A stretch of DNA of 51,939 bases, taken from contig NZ_WOFU01000018.1 of the NCBI RefSeq assembly GCF_016879755.1, forward strand, positions 1 to 51,939. Direction: 5' to 3'. The stretch comes from Bacillus sp. B15-48. Lineage in GTDB: Bacteria > Bacillota > Bacilli > Bacillales > Cytobacillaceae. A model generated the notes under the pieces. That model saw only the letters and a list, made by a program, of their open reading frames with translations. It searched no databases and was not told the origin of the DNA. This document shows positions 47,054 through 51,939 of this stretch, piece after piece (position 1 is the stretch's first letter; every line of letters begins with the position of its first letter). A program made the position numbers and the translations under genes.

Positions 47054-48053
47054 GTGAAGATCCCTCCTGCAATTTTAACACCAGCTCTTCCATTAAGAGC
47101 TGTGGATTCATATTGGCGTGCAGCTTCCTTTTCGCCTCTAAAATTGATTCCATTTGTTCCGTTAAACGTCGTCCAGATGTCTGCAACGCGAATTGCTCTA
47201 AGCGGGAACTTTCGCTTAAGAAAACAACTTGATCTTTCTTGTCCAATTGGATATATAATAAATCCTTAAATATTAGAAGAAATAAATCCAAACCACGATC
47301 AATCTGTTCCTTTTCTTTAAAGTGCGAAAACCAATTCTCCTGTAGGTTCACCATTGCTTCCAGGGGATTTTTTTTCAACACTTCATATAATTTTACCACT
47401 ATTTTTTGCGCTTGTACAAACCAATCATCTTCATGCATTTCCAATGCTTCTTCCAAATTATTCGTCAAATGCGCCAATAATGGCGCCATTTCAAGGTTTA
47501 CTCCATGTGTAATTAATTGTTTTTCCATATTTTTAGGAGATAATGGCGTAAAACCAATTATTTGGCATCGGGATAAAATGGTCGGTAACATTTTTTGTAC
47601 CTGTTCGGTAATTAAAATAGCTACCGTTCCAGAATGAGGTTCTTCGAGGAATTTCAGCAAACTGTTTGCGGCATTCGTCGTCATCTTGTCTGCGTGAACA
47701 ATCATATAAATTTTATTTTTCGACTCTACCCCTGTTTTCGCAAATTCCCCTTGTAGAGCTTGAATTTGTCCTTTTTTAATTGAAAGCCCGTCTGGTTCAA
47801 CGAGGTGAAGGTCAGGGTGGTTCCCGTGATTAATCCGCTTGCAGTTATGACAAGTTTCACAAGGTTTATAACCTTCTATTCGCTCTTGGCAGAGGATGCT
47901 CTTCGCCAATAAGAGACCGATCTCCTTTTTCCCCGTGCCTCGCATTCCCTCATATAAATAGGCATGAGCGACTCGTCCTTTTATAAGACTGTTTTTCAAC
48001 ATTCTTAATACAGTAGGTTGGATTAAAGCTAACTCTTCCCACATTTTTGTCAA
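47046..48053 (-). CDS. holB: DNA polymerase III delta-prime subunit
   Basis: A clamp-loader AAA+ subunit of 335 aa. The P-loop-like segment is YEGMRGTGKKEIGLLLAKS. A zinc knuckle follows (CETCHNCKRINHGNHPDLH), then NAANSLLKFLEEPHSGTVAI with the sensor region and LPTILSRCQIIGF (the SRC motif). The listed start is TTG with ATG three codons later; neither has a strong ribosome-binding site, so coupling to darA is likely. yaaR, present between darA and holB in B. subtilis, is missing here. Confidence 0.94.
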   Translation of the reverse strand: MTKMWEELALIQPTVLRMLKNSLIKGRVAHAYLYEGMRGTGKKEIGLLLAKSILCQERIEGYKPCETCHNCKRINHGNHPDLHLVEPDGLSIKKGQIQALQGEFAKTGVESKNKIYMIVHADKMTTNAANSLLKFLEEPHSGTVAILITEQVQKMLPTILSRCQIIGFTPLSPKNMEKQLITHGVNLEMAPLLAHLTNNLEEALEMHEDDWFVQAQKIVVKLYEVLKKNPLEAMVNLQENWFSHFKEKEQIDRGLDLFLLIFKDLLYIQLDKKDQVVFLSESSRLEQFALQTSGRRLTEQMESILEAKRKLHANMNPQLLMEELVLKLQEGSSLV

Positions 48054-48109
48054 TCTGCCATCACTCTCATTTCCTCATCCTCTAACAAAGCATTCAATCT
48101 TGATTATAT

Positions 48110-48496
<387 letters not shown>

Positions 48497-48512
48497 TCAG
48501 AGCCAAAACATC

Positions 48513-48741
48513 GGATAAAGCGAAACTTCCAGCAGAGGGGGTTTTCTTCATCCCCCACTGATGGTTAGCTGAGCCAATCGGGCATTTACTGGCAGTTTAT
48601 CCCGTTCTAACGATTGCTAATTCTCTTTCGAGAAAAGCACTCGTAAGAACCCGATTCCCTACGGTTTCCCCCACTAACCCTTACTAGTTGACATGAAGTC
48701 TTCATGTGAGGGTATTACTGCCAGTTAATCTGCGATAAAGC
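48513..48741. repeat. hairpin-rich intergenic element flanked by 8-bp direct repeats
   Basis: GATAAAGC occurs at 48513-48520 and 48734-48741. Between them, on the plus strand, lie AGAGGGGG/CCCCCACT around TTTTCTTCAT (an imperfect hairpin with CCAGC/TGATGG outer bases), ACTGGCAGT matched by ACTGCCAGT about 130 bp later, and GACATGAAG/CTTCATGTG. It resembles a short repeated element I recall from Bacillus genomes, perhaps a miniature transposable element. No reading frame is supported. Confidence 0.5.
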
Positions 48742-48806
48742 AACTAAGACATTTTTATCTAAATATAAATTCGGTATAAAACATCTAAAGATATTCTCTA
48801 AAGTGT

Positions 48807-49439
48807 TTATATATTCAGCAAAACTTTTAATTTTCCTTCTACTTCTGCAAAAACTTCAGAAATTGGTTTTGCTGCATCAATTTTTACAATCCGGTTAGGG
48901 AACTTTTCTACAAGAAATAAATATCCTTCTCTTACTTTTTCATGAAAATGAATGGTTTCTAAATCTAGTCGGTTAACTTCACGGTGGTCATTTTTACGAA
49001 TACGCTCTAACCCGATGTGTGGTTCAAGATCAAAGTAAAAAGTCATGCGTGGCATCAAGTCTTCAATTGCAAATTGATTAATTGAATATACTTCATCGAT
49101 TCCTAACCCACGGGCATGTCCCTGATACGCTAAGGAACTATCAATAAACCGGTCACATAAAACAAGCTTCCCTTCTGCAAGCGCAGGCCTCACTTTTTCA
49201 ACAAGATGCTGCCTGCGTGCTGCTGCATATAATAATGCCTCTGTTCTAGCATCCATCGCTGTGTTGTTTGTATTTAAAATGACATTTCGTATTTGCTCAG
49301 CAATGTCAATTCCTCCAGGTTCACGTGTGGCAATAACAGTGATTCCTTCCTGTTCAAGCTTTGAGGTTAACATGCGAATAATCGTCGTTTTTCCGGCCCC
49401 TTCTGGCCCTTCCATTGAGATAAATAAGCCTTGTGTCAT
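48807..49439 (-). CDS. tmk: thymidylate kinase
   Basis: Tmk makes dTDP from dTMP. The 210-aa protein has Walker [19 protein letters not shown], the DR motif in [20 protein letters not shown], and the lid [17 protein letters not shown]. The longest frame starts with TTG 3 nt after GGAG. The ATG at 49439, 9 nt after GGAG, is more likely. It lies 14 nt after yaaO and was probably transcribed with it. darA, its usual downstream neighbour, lies beyond the hairpin-rich element. Confidence 0.96.
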   Translation of the reverse strand: MTQGLFISMEGPEGAGKTTIIRMLTSKLEQEGITVIATREPGGIDIAEQIRNVILNTNNTAMDARTEALLYAAARRQHLVEKVRPALAEGKLVLCDRFIDSSLAYQGHARGLGIDEVYSINQFAIEDLMPRMTFYFDLEPHIGLERIRKNDHREVNRLDLETIHFHEKVREGYLFLVEKFPNRIVKIDAAKPISEVFAEVEGKLKVLLNI

Positions 49440-49453
49440 TGACAAAAACTCCT

Positions 49454-50896
49454 CTATTTAAACACTTTTATTTCGTTCGTTGCTAACCTTTCTCCTCCTT
49501 GGATTTTCACTCCTTGTTGCAGCAAATACTTTAAGTACTCCAACTCTTCCTGTTGAATCCTTTCACCTGCTAAAAACAACGGAACCCCTGGAGGATAAGG
49601 AATAATCGTTTCCGCACAAACTTGTCCCTCTGCCTCATGGATAGGAACAAATGTCGTTCGTAATGTGGCCATCTCTTCATTAAATAAAGCAGGAATACCC
49701 ACTTTAGAGGTTGTAAATGGAAGAGAAACGCTCGTCTGACGATGGACAGCGGTTTTGTCGATGTTTTTCATTGCTTGTTTCAACATCTGGACTGCTTTTT
49801 CATACGGAACGTTCATATCCGCCTTGGCAAACGGTAAGATAAACAGGACATTATATGGATCGGCAAGTTCAGGGTAAATACCAACAGTTTCAAAACGCTC
49901 CATTAACTCATAGCCACTAACAGATTGAGTCGATTGAATGATTAGCTTCAAAGGATCACCATTTTTCCATGGCAAAATCGAGAGGCCTTCAATCGTTCCA
50001 ATTTCCCCTCTAAACGATTGAATCCACTGAAGCAGTTCTTTCTTATCCTTTTTTTCAAATGTCGCTAAATAGCTCCTCGCTAGATCAAGCGAGGCCATAA
50101 TCGGATAGGATGGACTGCTCGTCTGAACGGCTTGTAAGTAAAATTGTAAATTTTCGATTGATACTAATTTGCTATTATAATGAAGATACGCTCCCATCGT
50201 CATCGCTGGCAACGTTTTATGCGCAGATTGAACGACGAGGTCAGCACCTAATGACACTGCTGAAGCCGGGAATGGCTCGCCGCTAATAAAGTGAACACCA
50301 TGCGCCTCATCAACGAGGACGGCGAAATTGTGTGCGTGTGCTAGTTTAATAATATCCGCCAGCTCGTTTACCATCCCGTAATAATTAGGATAAGTTAAAA
50401 TGAGTGCCCTCGCCTGTGGGTACGCTTGGATTGCCTTTCTAACGGTTTCTAAGCTTACACCCGACGCCACCAGCGATTGTTGTTCATATTCCGGATACAA
50501 ATAAACAGGACGAGCATTTGCTAATTTAATTCCATTCATAATCGATTTATGAGAATTCCTTTGGACTAGAACGATTTCATCCTTTTTTATCGTTGCAAGA
50601 ATCATTGCTAAATTCCCTGCCGTTGAACCATTAACGAGAAGGAAACTCTTTTTCGTCTGATACAAATCTGACAGCAATCGTTCCGCTTCAAGAATGACTC
50701 CCTCTGGAGAATGGAGATCATCTAAACCAGTTATCTCCGTCAGATCTAGCTTAAGCAATGATTGGAAGTCATTTCGTGCTTTCTCCGGAAAGATTGTCCC
50801 ATTTTTATGCCCTGGAACATGAAAGGAGAAAGGTTGTTTCTTACTATGTAGTTTTAATTGTTCATATATAGGGGTTCTACATTGATTCTTATTCAT
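49454..50896 (-). CDS. yaaO: Orn/Lys/Arg decarboxylase family protein YaaO
   Basis: A PLP-dependent fold type I decarboxylase of 480 aa. Seen: [12 protein letters not shown] near residue 28, [35 protein letters not shown], and [16 protein letters not shown] with the PLP lysine. It lacks the long wing domain of enterobacterial enzymes. The substrate (lysine, arginine or ornithine) is not set by sequence. GGTGG lies 5 nt before the ATG at 50896; the longer start has none. Confidence 0.92.
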   Translation of the reverse strand: MNKNQCRTPIYEQLKLHSKKQPFSFHVPGHKNGTIFPEKARNDFQSLLKLDLTEITGLDDLHSPEGVILEAERLLSDLYQTKKSFLLVNGSTAGNLAMILATIKKDEIVLVQRNSHKSIMNGIKLANARPVYLYPEYEQQSLVASGVSLETVRKAIQAYPQARALILTYPNYYGMVNELADIIKLAHAHNFAVLVDEAHGVHFISGEPFPASAVSLGADLVVQSAHKTLPAMTMGAYLHYNSKLVSIENLQFYLQAVQTSSPSYPIMASLDLARSYLATFEKKDKKELLQWIQSFRGEIGTIEGLSILPWKNGDPLKLIIQSTQSVSGYELMERFETVGIYPELADPYNVLFILPFAKADMNVPYEKAVQMLKQAMKNIDKTAVHRQTSVSLPFTTSKVGIPALFNEEMATLRTTFVPIHEAEGQVCAETIIPYPPGVPLFLAGERIQQEELEYLKYLLQQGVKIQGGERLATNEIKVFK

Positions 50897-50971
50897 ATAT
50901 TCCACCATAACAGGGTATTTTCATACTTATCTAATCTATTTTACCAAACTGTCCACCAATTTGCTGACAAC

Positions 50972-51000
50972 AAAAAAATAAAGCTCAATTTTATGAGCTT
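50972..51000 (-). terminator. csfB terminator
   Basis: On the minus strand AAGCTCA, a 6-nt loop and TGAGCTT, followed by TATTTTTTTG, directly after the csfB stop. Confidence 0.88.
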
Positions 51001-51001
51001 C

Positions 51002-51193
51002 TTAGGAAAATATTTCTGGACTCGTGATTTTTTTCAGTTTTTCTACAAAATATTTATATTTCGGATCATTTGTATCTGTAAGAATCATCCCATTTTCACA
51101 CTCCGTGCAGATAAATGAAGTGTATAGATGTATTCCAGTTGGTTTCAATTTTTCACAGATAATACAAGTTTCCCCACTATTAACCTTACCCAA
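51002..51193 (-). CDS. csfB: forespore sigma-factor inhibitor CsfB (Gin)
   Basis: CsfB is a small zinc protein that blocks sigma-G (and sigma-E) so that sigma-G acts only late in the forespore. The 63-aa protein has two cysteine pairs, ETCIICEK and FICTECE, and GIHLYTSF between them, then SDP-like TNDPKYKYFVEKLKKI. The longer ATG start at 51208 coincides with the predicted transcript start. AGGTGG lies 5 nt before the TTG at 51193, giving a family-like length. It stands alone between its promoter and terminator. Confidence 0.9.
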   Translation of the reverse strand: MGKVNSGETCIICEKLKPTGIHLYTSFICTECENGMILTDTNDPKYKYFVEKLKKITSPEIFS

Positions 51194-51213
51194 ATTCTCC
51201 ACCTCCATACACC

Positions 51214-51243
51214 TATTCTGCCCCGGAACTCCCTATTTTATTC
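51214..51243 (-). promoter_or_regulatory. csfB sigma-F promoter
   Basis: On the minus strand GAATA (51239-51243), 15 bp, GGGCAGAATA (51214-51223). The -10 fits the sigma-F pattern GGNNANAHTR at every position; the -35 is one base from GYATA. The leader would be only about 14 nt, nearly all ribosome-binding site. Confidence 0.7.
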
Positions 51244-51366
51244 AATTTTTAGAATTATCGTTTGATAAGATTACTTGATTCATATTGTATGATAAAACCA
51301 ACAATTCCTTGTATGTCTATCTTAAAAATAATTGTTTCGTTTAATGTTTTTAGCGGGATATTTTGT

Positions 51367-51740
51367 GTGCGAGAAAGTAATTGGATTAAGTGCCGTTATT
51401 TATGCGTGGGGGTTTTTATGCCTAGTACTTGGATTAAGTGTGGTTTCCATGCTGGTTTATTCCGAGTACTTGGATTAAGTGATTTTTTTAAGGAATTTTA
51501 ATCCGAGTACTTGGATTAAATTCATAAAAATAATGCTAGTACTGGTTATATGAAGATAAAATAGGGGGAAATAATCTTAGTACTCGGATTAAACATAGGG
51601 TTTTACCGTAAAATTACCATTTATATTCCTACTACTCGGATTAAAAAGAAAGCTTTAATCCCAGTACTCGGATAAAAAAGTCGATTACCAGCATTATCTA
51701 TCAAAAAAGCTAATTATTATCCTAGTACTAGTGATAAAAA
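51367..51740. repeat. array of about nine 22-bp palindromes with helical phasing
   Basis: Each copy is centred on AGTACT with half-sites TTAATCCNAGT and the complement. Centres lie at about 51378, 51426, 51467, 51508, 51540, 51581, 51633, 51665 and 51726. Gaps are 48, 41, 41, 32, 41, 52, 32 and 61 bp. The last seven are close to 3, 4, 5 or 6 helical turns. The sequence between copies is AT-rich and not repeated. The rest of 51245-51790 holds nothing else I can identify. Confidence 0.8.
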
Positions 51741-51793
51741 ACGGTTCATCTGCTTGTACTCTAATCTAATTAGTAAAAAATTTCCTCTAACAC

Positions 51794-51823
51794 AAAAAGA
51801 ACAGCTTTTCAACTGTTCTTTTT
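51794..51823 (-). terminator. rRNA operon terminator after 5S
   Basis: On the minus strand AAAAAGAACAG, an 8-nt loop and CTGTTCTTTTT, just past the 3' end of 5S rRNA. Confidence 0.9.
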
Positions 51824-51827
51824 TTAG

Positions 51828-51939
<112 letters not shown>

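Noticed and set aside
51367-51740. CRISPR array.
   Set aside because: Copies are palindromic and degenerate, gaps vary between 32 and 61 bp, and no cas gene is present.
51367-51740. Known origin-region sites: DnaA boxes (TTATCCACA), parS (TGTTNCACGTGAAACA) or the Noc site.
   Set aside because: The core AGTACT flanked by TTAATCC/GGATTAA matches none of them.

Overview
The window is a stretch of Bacillaceae chromosome close to the replication origin, read against the direction of most of its genes. Gene order on the minus strand, from high to low coordinates, is nearly the textbook Bacillus subtilis order: end of one rRNA operon (5S), csfB, yaaO, tmk, darA, holB, ricT, yabA, yabB, yazA, rsmI, (abrB divergent), metG, tatD-type yabD, yabE, rnmV, rsmA, yabG, veg, sspF, ispE, purR, ridA, spoVG, glmU, prs, ctc, pth, fin, mfd, spoVT, yabM, yabN, rqcP, yabP, yabQ, divIC, yabR, (tRNAs), spoIIE, yabS, yabT, tilS, hprT, ftsH, coaX, hslO, yacD, cysK, folP, folB, folK, yazB, dusB, lysS, then the start of a second 16S gene. 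Endospore genes (spoIIE, spoVT, sspF, yabP/Q, yabG, csfB, fin) show a spore former. The genus cannot be fixed from sequence alone.

Layout. 1-430: 16S 5' end with leader boxA and two tandem promoters. 432-6160: lysS, dusB, folate genes and cysK. 6353-14862: yacD-hslO-coaX, ftsH, hprT-tilS, yabT-yabS. 14953-18110: spoIIE, then a small tRNA-Met/tRNA-Glu unit on the plus strand with two long structured repeats between the tRNAs. 18207-28337: divIC, spore coat/cortex genes, RqcP, MazG, flippase, SpoVT, Mfd and Fin. 28432-37080: pth-ctc, prs-glmU, spoVG, ridA-purR, ispE, sspF, veg, yabG. 37171-43836: rsmA-rnmV, yabE, yabD, metG and the divergent abrB. 43887-51193: rsmI-yazA-yabB, yabA-ricT-holB-darA, tmk-yaaO, csfB. 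51375-51740: an unexplained palindrome array. 51794-51939: 5S rRNA with its terminator.

Regulation is unusually readable. I find a sigma-A promoter with 21-bp spacing and Spo0A boxes at spoIIE, a Spo0A-box pair just after the abrB promoter, and likely promoters for sigma-H (spoVG), sigma-F (csfB), sigma-G (spoVT, sspF, perhaps fin), sigma-E (yabP) and sigma-B (ctc). A pair of inverted PurBoxes lies before purR. Many start codons had to be moved inward because the Shine-Dalgarno sequence lies inside the longest open frame, often giving GTG or TTG starts.

Differences from the B. subtilis layout as I remember it: the pabB-pabA-pabC genes are missing between cysK and folP, yaaR is missing between darA and holB, and the tRNA block is inverted. 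The best candidate for something undescribed is the array at 51375-51740: about nine copies of a 22-bp palindrome whose centres are mostly whole helical turns apart. A roughly 230-bp hairpin-rich element between tmk and darA, and unusual translation starts at yabE and rnmV, also deserve attention.
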